From Anisus vortex (Eukaryota > Mollusca > Gastropoda > Planorbidae): a stretch of 64,000 nucleotides of DNA. A program made the translations under genes and the position numbers. Location: assembly GCA_949126835.1 (NCBI GenBank), contig OX421506.1, forward strand, positions 21,035,426-21,099,425, in the 5' to 3' direction. How positions within the stretch are numbered: position 1 is the stretch's first letter; each line of letters begins with the position of its first letter. The notes below the pieces were generated by a model. It saw only the letters and a list, made by a program, of their open reading frames with translations. It was not told the origin of the DNA and ran no database searches. Positions 37,201 through 52,200 of this stretch are shown here, one piece after another.

Positions 37201-40200
37201 AAAAGAAGTTCTATGATGATTGATATAGCCGCCCCAGTCTGAAATTTAAATGACTGATTGGTTTTCTGAGCCTTCTAACACAAATGCTTTAATTGCGTGT
37301 CACATTTATAATTAAAATATATTTTCATAGTTAGTAGCTGATACTAAGTACCTTCTTGTTTGCCAAACCATGCAGGCTCCTCCACCAATCTCCCTATCCA
37401 TCTGTCTCATTTTTGCCTAGCTATAACCTTTTTTTTTTAAACTGATCCTGAAAAGAGGTAAAAAAGAAGATTTAAATCAATTTTTTTTTAATGTAAAAAG
37501 AACCTGAAATCTATTCTGGTTTAAAAAGCTAACTTTCTATCTGTATAATTTAATTCTATAGACGTCTACTCGTGATTTTAGGTGACGTTATCAATTAACT
37601 TGAAGTTTAAAAATTTCATAAACTTTAAGCCAAATTTAAGTCAGTTTTTGGAAGAGAGGATTTCATGTTTGAAAAATTAATAAGGGTACTTACTATTGGT
37701 TTTGTATGTAGTGATAACATTTTTCATTTGTATGGCATATTTTTCTCCTTACAATAATTTGTGTCTTTAACTGGGTAAATATAAAAGAAGTTCTATGATG
37801 ATTGATGTACTGCCCCGGTCTGAATCTTAAATGACTGATTAGTGTTCTTCTGAGACTTCTAACACAAATGCTTTGATAACATGTCCAATTTTATTGGATA
37901 GGTTATTGAATAGTTAGTTAATGGCTCGGAAAACCAACTTGACTGCCAAACCATTCAGCCACCCAATCTTCCTTGAATCTAAATATCCATGATTAATTTT
38001 TGCTAGCTATAACCTTTTTTTTTTTAAAATCGTCCTTAAACGAGGTCAAAAGAATATTCTAATCCAGTTTTTCTTCATGTAACAAAATCCTTAGATCTTT
38101 TATATGGTTTAAAAAGCTAACTTTCCATCTGTATAATTTAATTCTATAGACATCTACTCATGACTATAATCAATGTCGATATCAATGAACTTGCCTCTTT
38201 AAAAATTTCATAAAATTTTAGTCGAATTTTGGAAGAGAAAATTTTATGTTTGAAAATTTAATAAGAGTACTTACTATTCTTTGTTTTCTTATTTTTGCCT
38301 TATATAGCAAAAACTGATTTTTCACATGCATGGTATATTTTTCGTTCTTACAGTAATTTTGTTTCTTAAACTGGGTGAATATAAAAGAAGATCTATGATG
38401 ATATACCCGCCCCAGTCTGAAATTTAAATGACTGATTGGTTTTCTGAGACTTTTAACACAAATGCTTTAATTGCGTGTCACATTTTATAATTAAAATATA
38501 TTATCATAGTTAGTAGCTGATACTAAGTACCCTCTTGTTTGCCAAACCATGCAGGCTCCCAATTGTCCACCAATCTACCTATCCGTCTCATTTTTGCCTA
38601 GCTGTGACCTTTTTTTTAAAACTGATCCTGAAAGAAGGTAAAAAAGAAGATTTAAATCAATGTTTTTTAAATCTAAAAAGATACTGAAATCTATTATGGT
38701 TTAAAAGCTAACTTTCCATCTGTATTATTTAATTCTATAGATGTAAGTTCTATGATGATTGATATAGCCGCCCCAGTCTGAAATTTAAATGACCGATAGG
38801 TTTTCTTCTGAGACGTCACGAATGCTTTGATTGCTTGTCATATTTATAATTAAAATATATTTTCAAAGTTAGTAGCTGGCACTAAATACCTTCTTGATTG
38901 CCAAACCATCCAGCCTCCCAATTGTCCACCAATCTTCCTACCCATCTATGACTCATTTTTGTCTAGCTATAACCTTTTCTTTTTTTTTAAACTGATCCTG
39001 AAAGTAGGTGAAAAGAAGATTTTAATCCAGTTTTTCTTTTTTGTGTGAAAAGATCCTTAGATCTTTTATGGTTTAAAAAGCTAACTTTCCATCTCTATAA
39101 TTTAATTCTATAGACATCTACTCATGACAATAATCAATGACGATATCAATGAACTTGCCTGTTTAAAAATTTTATAAAATTTTAGTCAGATTTTGGAAGA
39201 GAAAATTTTATGTTTCAAAATTTAATAAGAGTACTTACTATTCTTTGTTTTCTTATTTTTGCCTTATATAGCAAAAACTGATTTTTCACATGCATGGTAT
39301 ATTTTTCATTCTTGCAATAATTTTGTTTCTTAAACTGTGTGAATATAAAAGAAGATCTATGATGATATACCCGCCCCAGTCTGAAATTTAAATGACTGAT
39401 TGGTTTTCTGAGACTTCTAACACAAATGCTTTAATTGCGTGTCACATTTTATAATTAAAATATATTATCATAGTTAGTAGCTGATACTAAGTACCTTCTT
39501 GTTTGCCAAACCATGCAGGCTCCCAATTGTCCATCAATCTACCTATCCGTCTCATTTTTGCCTAGCTGTAACCTTTTTTTTTTAAACTGATCCTGAAAGG
39601 AGGTAAAAAAGAAGATTTAAATCAATGTTTTTTAAATCTAAAAAGATACTGAAATCTATTATGGTTTAAAAGCTAACTTTCCATCTGTATTATTTAATTC
39701 TATAGATGTAGGTTCTATGATGATTGATATAGCCGCCCCAGTCTGAAATTTAAATGACTGATAGGTTTTCTTCTGAGACGTCACGAATGCTTTGATTGCT
39801 TGTCATATTTATAATTAAAATATATTTTCAAAGTTAGTAGCTGGCACTAAATACCTTCTTGATTGCCAAACCATCCAGCCTCCCAATTGTCCACCAATCT
39901 TCCTACCCATCTATGACTCATTTTTGTCTAGCTATAACCTTTTCTTTTTTTTTAAACTGATCCTGAAAGTAGGTGAAAAGAAGATTTTAATCCAGTTTTT
40001 CTTTTTTGTGTGAAAAGATCCTTAGATCTTTTATGGTTTAAAAAGCTAACTTTCCATCTCTATAATTTAATTCTATAGACATCTACTCATGACAATAATC
40101 AATGACGATATCAATGAACTTGCCTGTTTAAAAATTTTATAAAATTTTAGTCAGATTTTGGAAGAGAAAATTTTATGTTTCAAAATTTAATAAGAGTACT

Positions 40201-43200
40201 TACTATTCTTTGTTTTCTTATTTTTGCCTTATATAGCAAAAACTGATTTTTCACATGCATGGTATATTTTTCATTCTTGCAATAATTTTGTTTCTTAAAC
40301 TGTGTGAATATAAAAAAAGATCTATGATGATATACCCGCCCCAGTCTGAAATTTAAATGACTGATTGGTTTTCTGAGACTTCTAACACAAATGCTTTAAT
40401 TGCGTGTCACATTTTATAATTAAAATATATTATCATAGTTAGTAGCTGATACTAAGTACCTTCTTGTTTGCCAAACCATGCAGGCTCCCAATTGTCCACC
40501 AATCTACCTCTCCGTCTCATTTTAGCCTAGCTGTAACCTTTTTTTTTTAAACTGATCCTGAAAGGAGGTAAAAAAGAAGATTTAAATCAATGTTTTTTAA
40601 ATCTAAAAAGATACTGAAATCTATTATGGTTTAAAAGCTAACTTTCCATCTGTATTATTTAATTCTATAGATGTAGGTTCTATGATGATTGATATAGCCG
40701 CCCCAGTCTGAAATTTAAATGACTGATAGGTTTTCTTCTGAGACGTCACGAATGCTTTGATTGCTTGTCATATTTATAATTAAAATATATTTTCAAAGTT
40801 AGTAGCTGGCACTAAATACCTTCTTGATTGCCAAACCATCCAGCCTCCCAATTGTCCACCAATCTTCCTATCCATCTATGACTCATTTTTGTCTAGCTAT
40901 AACCTTTTCTTTCTTTTTAAACTGATCCTGAAAGTAGGTGAAAAGAAGATTTTAATACAGTTTTTCTTTTTTGTGTAAAAAGATCCTTAGATCTTTTATG
41001 GTTTAAAAAGCTAACTTTCCATCTGTATAATTTAATTCTATAGATGTCTACTCATGATTTTAATTTTAGGTGACATTATCAATTAACTTGCATGTTTGAA
41101 AATTTCATAAACTTTGAGACAAATTTAAGTCAGTTTCTGGAAGAGAGGATTTTATGTTTGAAAAATTAAATAGGGTACTTACTATTGATTGTGTATGTAG
41201 TGAAAACATTTTTCTTATGCATTGCATATTTTTCTTCTTTAAATATTTTTTCTCTCAAACTGGGTGAATATAAAAGAAGTTCTATGATGATTGATATAGC
41301 CGCCCCAGTCTGAAATTTAAATGACTGATTGGTTTTCTTCTGAGACGTCACAAATGCTTTGATTGCGTGTCATATTTATAATAAAAATATATTTTCATAG
41401 TTAGTAGCTGGCACTAAGTACCCACTTGATTGCCAAACCATCCAGCCACCCAAACATCCACGAATCTAAATATTCATGTTTAATTTTTGCTAGCTATAAC
41501 GTTTTTTTTTTTAAACTGATCCTTAAACGAGGTGAAAAAGAAGATTTATATCAATTTTTTTTTTTAATGTAAAAAGATACTGAAATCTTCTATGGTTTAA
41601 AAGCTAACTTTCCATCTGTATAATTTAATTCTATAGATGTAAGTTCTATGATGATTGATATAGCCGCCCCAGTCTGAAATTTAAATGACTGATAGGTTTT
41701 CTTCTGAGACGTCACGAATGCTTTGATTGCTTGTCATATTTATAATTAAAATATATTTTCAAAGTTAGTAGCTGGCACTAAATACCTTCTTGATTGCCAA
41801 ACCATCCAGCCTCCCAATTGTCCACCAATCTTCCTATCCATCTATGACTCATTTTTGTCTAGCTATAACCTTTTCTTTTTTTTTAAACTGATCCTGAAAG
41901 TAGGTGAAAAGAAGATTTTAATCCAGTTTTTCTTTTTTGTGTAAAAAGATCCTTAGATCTTTCATGGTTTAAAAAGCTAACTTTCCATCTGTATAATTTA
42001 ATTCTATAGACATCTACTCATGACTATAATCAATGACGATATCAATGAACTTGCCTGTTTAAAAATTTCATAAAATTTTAGTCGAATTTTGGAAGAGAAA
42101 ATTTTATGGTTGAAAATTTAATAAGAGTACTTACTATTCTTTGTTTTCTTATTTTTGCCTTATATAGCAAAAACTGATTTTTCAAATGCATGGTACATTT
42201 TTCATTCTTACAGTAATTTTGTTTCTTAAACTGGGTGAATATAAAAGAAGATCTATGATGATATACCCGCCCCAGTCTGAAATTTAAATGACTGATTGGT
42301 TTTCTGAGACTTGTAACACAAATACTTTGATTGCATGTCACATTTTATTTTATAAAGATATTTTCATAGTTAGAAGCTGGCACTGAGCACCCACTTGATT
42401 GCCAAACCATCCAGCCACCCAAACATCCACGAATCTAAATATTCATGATTAATTTTTGCTAGCTATAACGTTTTTTTTTTTAAACTGATCCTTAAACGAG
42501 GTGAAAAAGAAGATTTAAATCAATTTTTTTTTAAATGTAAAAAGATACTGAAATCTTCTATGGTTTAAAAGCTAACTTTCTATCTGTATAATTTAATTCT
42601 ATAGATGTAAGTTCTATGATGATTGATATAGCCGCCCCAGTCTGAAATTTAAATGACTGATAGGTTTTCTTCTGAGACGTCACGAATGCTTTGATTGCTT
42701 GTCATATTTATAATTAAAATATATTTTCAAAGTTAGTAGCTGGCACTAAATACCTTCTTGATTGCCAAACCATCCAGCCTCCCAATTGTCCACCAATCTT
42801 CCTATCCATCTATGACTCATTTTTGTCTAGCTATAACCTTTTCTTTTTTTTAAACTGATCCTGAAAGTAGGTGAAAAGAAGATTTTAATCCAGTTTTTCT
42901 TTTTTGTGTAAAAAGATCCTTAGATCTTTTATGGTTTAAAAAGCTAACTTTCCATCTGTATAATTTAATTCTATAGATGTCTACTCATGATTTTAATTTT
43001 AGGTGACGTTATCAATTAACTTGCATGTTTAAAAATTTCATAAACTTTGAGACAAATTTAAGTCAGTTTCTGGAAGAGAGGATTTTATGTTTGAAAAATT
43101 AAATAGGGTACTTACTATTGATTGTGTATGTTAGTTGTAGTGAAAACTTTTTTCTTATGCATTGCATATTTTTCTTTTTTAAATATTTTTTCTCTCAAAC

Positions 43201-46200
43201 TGGGTGAATATAAAAGAAGTTCTATGATGATTGATATAGCCGCCCCAATCTGAATTTTAAATGACTGATTGGTTTTCTTCTGAGACGTCACAAATGCTTT
43301 GATTGCGTGTCATATTTATAATAAAAATATATTTTCATAGTTAGTAGCTGGCACTAAGTACCCACTTGATTGCCAAACCATCCAGCCACCCAAACATCCA
43401 CGAATCTAAATATTCATGATTAATTTTTGCTAGCTTTAAAGTTTTTTTTTAAAACTGATCCTTAAACGAAGTGAAAAAGAAGATTTATATCAATTTTTTT
43501 TTAATGTAAAAAGATACTGAAATCTATTATGGTTTCAAAGCTAACTTTCCATCTGTATTATTTAATTCTATAGACATCTACTCATGACTATAATCAATGA
43601 CGATATCAATGAACTTGCCTGTTTAAAAATTTCATAAAATTTTAGTCGAATTTTGGAAGAGAAAATTTTATGGTTGAAAATTTAATAAGAGTACTTACTA
43701 TTCTTTGTTTTCTTATTTTTGCCTTATATAGCAAAAACTGATTTTTCAAATGCATGGTACATTTTTCATTCTTACAGTAATTTTGTTTCTTAAACTGGGT
43801 GAATATAAAAGAAGATCTATGATGATATACCCGCCCCAGTCTGAAATTTAAATGACTGATTGGTTTTCTGAGACTTGTAACACAAATACTTTGATTGCAT
43901 GTCACATTTTATTTTATAAAGATATTTTCATAGTTAGAAGCTGGCACTGAGCACCCACTTGATTGCCAAACCATCCAGCCACCCAAACATCCACGAATCT
44001 AAATATTCATGATTAATTTTTGCTAGCTATAACGTTTTTTTTTTAAAACTGATCCTTAAACGAGGTGAAAAAGAAGATTTAAATCAATTTTTTTTTAAAT
44101 GTAAAAAGATACTGAAATCTTCTATGGTTTAAAAGCTAACTTTCCATCTGTATAATTTAATTCTATAGATGTAAGTTCTATGATGATTGATATAGCCGCC
44201 CCAGTCTGAAATTTAAATGACTGATAGGTTTTCTTCTGAGACGTCACGAATGCTTTGATTGCTTGTCATATTTATAATTAAAATATATTTTCAAAGTTAG
44301 TAGCTGGCACTAAATACCTTCTTGATTGCCAAACCATCCAGCCTCCCAATTGTCCACCAATCTTCCTATCCATCTATGACTCATTTTTGTCTAGCTATAA
44401 CCTTTTCTTTTTTTTAAACTGATCCTGAAAGTAGGTGAAAAGAAGATTTTAATCCAGTTTTTCTTTTTTGTGTAAAAAGATCCTTAGATCTTTTATGGTT
44501 TAAAAAGCTAACTTTCCATCTGTATAATTTAATTCTATAGATGTCTACTCATGATTTTAATTTTAGGTGACGTTATCAATTAACTTGCATGTTTAAAAAT
44601 TTCATAAACTTTGAGACAAATTTAAGTCAGTTTCTGGAAGAGAGGATTTTATGTTTGAAAATTTAAATAGGGTACTTACTATTGATTGTGTATGTAGTGA
44701 AAACATTTTTCTTATGCATTGCATATTTTTCTTCTTTAAATATTTTTTCTCTCAAACTGGGTGAATATAAAAGAAGTTCTATGATGATTGATATAGCCGC
44801 CCCAGTCTGAAATTTAAATGACTGATTGGTTTTCTTCTGAGACGTCACAAATGCTTTGATTGAGTGTCATATTTATAATAAAAATATATTTTCATAGTTA
44901 GTAGCTGGCACTAAGTACCCACTTGATTGCCAAACCATCCAGCCACCCAAACATCCACGAATCTAAATATTCATGTTTAATTTTTGCTAGCTATAACGTT
45001 TTTTTTTAAAACTGATCCTTAAACGAGGTGAAAAAGAAGATTTATATCAATTTTTTTTTTAATGTAAAAAGATACTGAAATCTTCTATGGTTTAAAATCT
45101 AACTTTCCATCTGTATAATTTAATTCTATAGATGTAAGTTCTATGATGATTGATATAGCCGCCCCAGTCTGAAATTAAAATGACTGATAGGTTTTCTTCT
45201 GAGACGTCACGAATGCTTTGATTGCTTGTCATATTTATAATTAAAATATATTTTCAAAGTTAGTAGCTGGCACTAAATACCTTCTTGATTGCCAAACCAT
45301 CCAGCCTCCCAATTGTCCACCAATCTTCCTATCCATCTATGACTCATTTTTGTCTAGCTATAACCTTTTCTTTTTTTTTAAACTGATCCTGAAAGTAGGT
45401 GAAAAGAAGATTTTAATCCAGTTTTTCTTTTTTGTGTAAAAAGATCCTTAGATCTTTCATGGTTTAAAAAGCTAACTTTCCATCTGTATAATTTAATTCT
45501 ATAGACATCTACTCATGACTATAATCAATGACGATATCAATGAACTTGCCTGTTTAAAAATTTCATAAAATTTTAGTCGAATTTTGGAAGAGAAAATTTT
45601 ATGGTTGAAAATTTAATAAGAGTACTTACTATTCTTTGTTTTCTTATTTTTGCCTTATATAGCAAAAACTGATTTTTCAAATGCATGGTACATTTTTCAT
45701 TCTTACAGTAATTTTGTTTCTTAAACTGGGTGAATATAAAAGAAGATCTATGATGATATACCCGCCCCAGTCTGAAATTTAAATGACTGATTGGTTTTCT
45801 GAGACTTGTAACACAAATACTTTGATTGCATGTCACATTTTATTTTATAAAGATATTTTCATAGTTAGAAGCTGGCACTGAGCACCCACTTGATTGCCAA
45901 ACCATCCAGCCACCCAAACATCCACGAATCTAAATATTCATGATTAATTTTTGCTAGCTATAACGTTTTTTTTTTTAAAACTGATCCTTAAACGAGGTGA
46001 AAAAGAAGATTTAAATCAATTTTTTTTTAAATGTAAAAAGATACTGAAATCTTCTATGGTTTAAAAGCTAACTTTCTATCTGTATAATTTAATTCTATAG
46101 ATGTAAGTTCTATGATGATTGATATAGCCGCCCCAGTCTGAAATTTAAATGACTGATAGGTTTTCTTCTGAGACGTCACGAATGCTTTGATTGCTTGTCA

Positions 46201-49200
46201 TATTTATAATTAAAATATATTTTCAAAGTTAGTAGCTGGCACTAAATACCTTCTTGATTGCCAAACCATCCAGCCTCCCAATTGTCCACCAATCTTCCTA
46301 TCCATCTATGACTCATTTTTGTCTAGCTATAACCTTTTCTTTTTTTTAAACTGATCCTGAAAGTAGGTGAAAAGAAGATTTTAATCCAGTTTTTCTTTTT
46401 TGTGTAAAAAGATCCTTAGATCTTTTATGGTTTAAAAAGCTAACTTTCCATCTGTATAATTTAATTCTATAGATGTCTACTCATGATTTTAATTTTAGGT
46501 GACGTTATCAATTAACTTGCATGTTTAAAAATTTCATAAACTTTGAGACAAATTTAAGTCAGTTTCTGGAAGAGAGGATTTTATGTTTGAAAAATTAAAT
46601 AGGGTACTTACTATTGATTGTGTATGTTAGTTGTAGTGAAAACTTTTTTCTTATGCATTGCATATTTTTCTTTTTTAAATATTTTTTCTCTCAAACTGGG
46701 TGAATATAAAAGAAGTTCTATGATGATTGATATAGCCGCCCCAATCTGAATTTTAAATGACTGATTGGTTTTCTTCTGAGACGTCACAAATGCTTTGATT
46801 GCGTGTCATATTTATAATAAAAATATATTTTCATAGTTAGTAGCTGGCACTAAGTACCCACTTGATTGCCAAACCATCCAGCCACCCAAACATCCACGAA
46901 TCTAAATATTCATGATTAATTTTTGCTAGCTTTAAAGTTTTTTTTTAAAACTGATCCTTAAACGAAGTGAAAAAGAAGATTTATATCAATTTTTTTTTAA
47001 TGTAAAAAGATACTGAAATCTATTATGGTTTCAAAGCTAACTTTCCATCTGTATTATTTAATTCTATAGACATCTACTCATGACTATAATCAATGACGAT
47101 ATCAATGAACTTGCCTGTTTAAAAATTTCATAAAATTTTAGTCGACTTTTGGAAGAGAAAATTTTATGTTTAAAAATTTAATAAGAGTACTTACTATTCT
47201 TTGTTTTCTTATTTTTGCCTTATATAGCAAAAACTGATTTTTCACATGCATGGTACATTTTTCATTCTTACAGTAATTTTGTTTCTTAAACTGGGTGAAT
47301 ATAAAAGAAGATCTATGATGATATACCCGCCCCAGTCTGAAATTTAAATGACTGATTGGTTTTCTGAGACTTGTAACACAAATACTTTGATTGCATGTCA
47401 CATTTTATTTTATAAAGATATTTTCATAGTTAGAAGCTGGCACTAAGCACCCACTTGATTGCCAAACCATCCAGCCACCCAAACATCCACGAATCTAAAT
47501 ATTCATGATTAATTTTTGCTAGCTATAACGTTTTTTTTTTTAAAACTGATCCTTAAACGAGGTGAAAAAGAAGATTTAAATCAATTTTTTTTTTAATGTA
47601 TAAAGATACTGAAATCTTCTGTGGTTTAAAAGCTAACTTTCCATCTGTATAATTTAATTCTATAGACATCTACTCATGACTATAATCAATGACGATATCA
47701 ATGAACTTGCCTGTTTAAAAATTTCATAAAATTTTAGTCGGATTTTGGAAGAGAAAATTTTATGTTTGAAAATTTAATAAGACTACTTACTATTCTTATT
47801 TTCTTGTTTTTGCCTTATATAGCAAAAACTGATTTTTCACATGCATGGTATATTTTTCATTCTTACAGTAATTTTGTTTCTTAAACTGGGTGAATATAAA
47901 AGAAGATCTATGATGATATACCCGCCCCAGTCTGAAATTTAAATGACTGATTGGTTTTCTGAGACTTCTAACACAAATGCTTTGATTGCGTGTCACATTT
48001 ATAATTAAAATATATTTTCATAGTTAGTAGCTGATACTAAGTACCTTCTTGTTTGCCAAACCATGCAGGCTCCCAATTGTGTAAAAAGAACCTGAAATCT
48101 ATTCTGGTTTAAAAAGCTAACTTTCCATCTGTATAATTTAATTCTATAGACGTCTACTCGTCATTTTAGGTGATGATGTCAATGAACTTGCCTTTTAAAA
48201 ATTTCAGAAACATTTAAGACAGTTTTTGGCAGAGAGGATTTCATGTTTAAAAATTAATAAGGGTACTTACTATTGGTTGTGTATGTAGTGATAACATTTT
48301 TCATATGTATGGCATAATTTTCTCCTTAGAATCATTTGTGTCTTTAACTGGGTAAATATAAAAGAAGTTCTATGATGACTTATGTACTGCCCCGGTCTGA
48401 ATTTTAAATGACTGATTAGTGTTCTTCTGAGACTTCTAACACAAATGCTTTGATAACATGTCCAATTTTATTGGAAAGGTTATTGAATAGTTAGTTAATG
48501 GCTCTGCTAACCAACTTGACTGCCAAACCATTCAGCCACCCAATCTTCCACGAATCTAAATATCCATGATTAATTTTTGCTAGCTATAACCTTTTTTTTT
48601 TTAAACTCATCCTTAAACGAGGTGAAAAGAATATTCTAATCCAGTTTTTCTTCTTTATGTAAAAAGATCCTTACATCTATTATGGTTTAAAAAGCTCACT
48701 TTCCATCTGTATAATTTATTTCTATAGACGTCTACTCATGATTTTAGGTTTCAATATCAATTAACTTGCCCGTTTAAAAATTTCATAAAATTTGAGCCAA
48801 AATTAAGTCAGTTTCTGGAAGAGAGGATTTTATGTTTGAAAAATTAAATAGGGTACTTTCTATTGATTGTGTATGTAGTGAAAACATTTTTCTTATGCAT
48901 TGCATATTTTTCTTCTTAAAATAATTTTTCTCTTAAACTGGGTGAATATAAAAGAAGTTCTATGATGATTGATATAGCCGCCCCAGTCTGAAATTTAAAT
49001 GACTGATTGGTTTTCTTCTGAGACGTCACAAATGCTTTGATTACGTGTCATATTTATAATAAAAATATATTTTCATAGTTAGTAGCTGGCACTAAATACC
49101 TTCTTGATTGCCAAACCATCCAGCCTCCCAATTGTCCACCAATCTTCCTATCCATCTATGACTCATATTTTGTCTAGCTATATATAACCTTTTCTTTTTT

Positions 49201-52200
49201 TTTAAACTGATCCTGAAAGTAGGTGAATTAATACAGTTTTTCTTTTTTGTGTAAAAAGGTCCTTAGATCTATTATGGTTTTAAAAACTAACTTTCCATCT
49301 GTATTATTTAATTCTATAGACATCTACTCATGACTATAATCAATGACGATATCAATGAACTTGCCTGTTTAAAAATTTCATACAATTTTTAGCGGATTTT
49401 GGAAGAGAAAATTTTATGTTTGAAAATTTAATAAGAGTACTTACTATTCTTGGTTTTCTTATTTTTGCCTTATATAGCAAAAACTGATTTTTAACATGCA
49501 TGGTATATTTTTCATTCTTGCAATAATTTTGTTTCTTAAACTGGGTGAATATAAAAGAAGATCTATGATGATATACCCGCCCCAGTCTGAAATTTAAATG
49601 ACTGATTGGTTTTTTGAGACTTCTAACACAAATGCTTTAATTGCTTGTCACATTAATATAATTAAAATATATTTTCATAGTAAGTAGCTGGCACTAAGTA
49701 CCTTCTTGTTTGCCAAACCATGCAGCCTCCCAATTGTCCACCAATCTACCTATCCATCTGACTCGATTTTGCCTAGCTATAACCCTTTATTTTTAAAACT
49801 GATCCTGAAAGGAGGTGAGAAAGAAGTATTTAATCAATTTTTTTTTAATGTAAAAAGATACTGAAATCTATTATGGTTTAAAAGCTAACTTTCCATCTGT
49901 ATTATTTGATTCTATACAGGGTTCCTGCGGCCTCCTAAAAATTCAGGATGACCTGAAATCCTCCTAAAATTGCAAAAAAAGTGCAAAAACTCCTCAAAAC
50001 CTCCTGAAATTTGAAATAATCTCCTGAAATGTCCTGACAAATTTTAGCTGACCCCTATTTTTTACTTCTCCAACACGTATCCCTAGTTCAACAGCCCCAT
50101 CTCCCGCGTGCGTGTTACGCTTACGCTTGCTACGCCAAGCCTATCCCTTCTCGCTTTGTGTCGGTAAAGATGGTATACATTCAGCTCTTCCTCCTCTTTC
50201 GCTCCCTCTCCCACAGTTTGGTGTATGCTAGATTACAAAATGATAAGGCCTAATGGTTAAGGACTAATGTGCCTATTTTCGCGATCTATGTTGAGAATGC
50301 CTGATCACGCTACGCTCGGCGCCTTCTAGTCTACTTGGGGTCAGCGAACCGACATATTTTGTCCAATTGATTTATTTTGAAATATATTTATATCAAAATA
50401 CACAGAAATAGGTCTTTTTATTAGTTAAAAAGAAAACGATGACGTTTAAGACGCTATCTTATATCATATGGTAAAAATTCCAGTAGGCCTATTTAGCTAG
50501 CCCGACGAGAGGAGCTATTCGCGATGTAGGCCTACTTTTCATTCTTGCAATAATTTTGTTTCTTAAACTGGGTGAATATAAAAGAAGATCTATGATGATA
50601 TACCCGCCCCAGTCTGAAATTTAAATGACTGATTGGTTTTCTGAGACTTCTAACACAAATGCTTTGATTGCGTGTCACATTTATAATTATAATATATTTT
50701 CAAAGTTAGTAGCTGGCACTAAGTACCTTCTTTATTGCCAAAGCATATTTTTCTTCTCACAATAATTTTTTTCTTTAACTGTTTGACTATAAAAGAAGTT
50801 CTGTTATGATTGATGTACTGCCCCGGTCTGAATTTTAAATGACTGATTAGTTTTCTTCTGAGACTTCTAACACAAATGCTTTAATTGCTTGTCAAATAAT
50901 ATAATTAAAATATATTTTCATAGTAAGTAGCTGGCACTAAGTACCTTCTTGTTTGCCAAACCATGCAGCCTCCCAATTGTCCACCAAGAGACCTATCCAT
51001 CTGTCTCATTTTTGCCTAGCTATAACCTTTTTTTTTTTAAACTGATCCTGAAAGGAGGTGAGAAAGAAGTATTTAATCAATTTTTTTTTAATGTAAAAAG
51101 ATACTGAAATCTATTATGGTTTAAAAGCTAACTTTCCATCTGTATAATTTAATTCTATACAGGGTTCCTGCGGCCTCCTGAAATTTCAGGATGTTTTGAA
51201 ATCCTCCTAAAATTGCAAAAAAGTGCAAAAACTCCTGAAAACCTCCTGAAATTTGAAATAATCTCCTGAAATGTCCTGACAAATTTTAGCTGACTTCTAT
51301 TTTTTACTTCTCCAACACGTATCCCTAGTTCAACAGCCCCATCTCCCGTCGAATTGATTTACCGTATATACTCGCGTATAAGTCGCACTTTTTTTACCGA
51401 AGATTTCGACGAAAAGTAGGGGTGCGACTTATACACCCGACATGGTTTTTGAAAAGTTCGAAAAACATCACTACTCTGTCATAAAGTTTCCTTCATAACC
51501 CATAGGCCTATAGATGATTGAAATGCTGAATACTGTTTTTCTGCCCCCCCTTCCACACACACACTTTTCTTTTGAACTTTCGGACCAATTTTGTTTTGCC
51601 GAAACGTGGCGTAAGTTTAAGGCGGCGTTTTTTTTTTTTTCATAGGCCTATTAAATGCACATTACAGTACGGAAGGAATCGTAAATGTGTACAAAACTGT
51701 CTAGACCTACAACGTAGCTTACGATGCGTTTTATTTAGGACCTATTGCCTCTGACTATACGTTATAGCCTACTAATAAGGCAGTGTGTAGCATTCCTGGG
51801 AAAACCGCGCTATGATTCCAAGACTACAATTGGCCGGCCGATCGACTCATTTCATTAAATTTCGGAAAAATTCTGCACTCAAACCTTTTTTTTTTAATCT
51901 TTAAATAATGCGTAAATGTCAATAGTATGTTTCATTTTTCATTTGTTGCATGTAAGAGTTGAAAAAAAAACACAGCTTATTGTCGGTGTCGCAGTGGCGT
52001 TTGTAATTATTACAAACAATGTTAATGGGAATTATGACACTTGTATAACGCGTGGTTAATACCGGCGCCGCTAAGTCTGAAATAACGCACTTTTGTAGGC
52101 ATATTGAACGCAAATATGGAAAGAATCGTAAATGTGTAAAAGCCTCTCTAGTCCTATAATATAGGTAAAAGCTTGTACACTAGTAGCTTAAGATTAGGAC

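Noticed and set aside
42078..47401. Four nearly identical 87-residue minus-strand frames, which might be a small gene family
   Set aside because: They are carried along by the satellite superunit, overlap the snoRNA-like cores on the opposite strand, and resemble no protein family.
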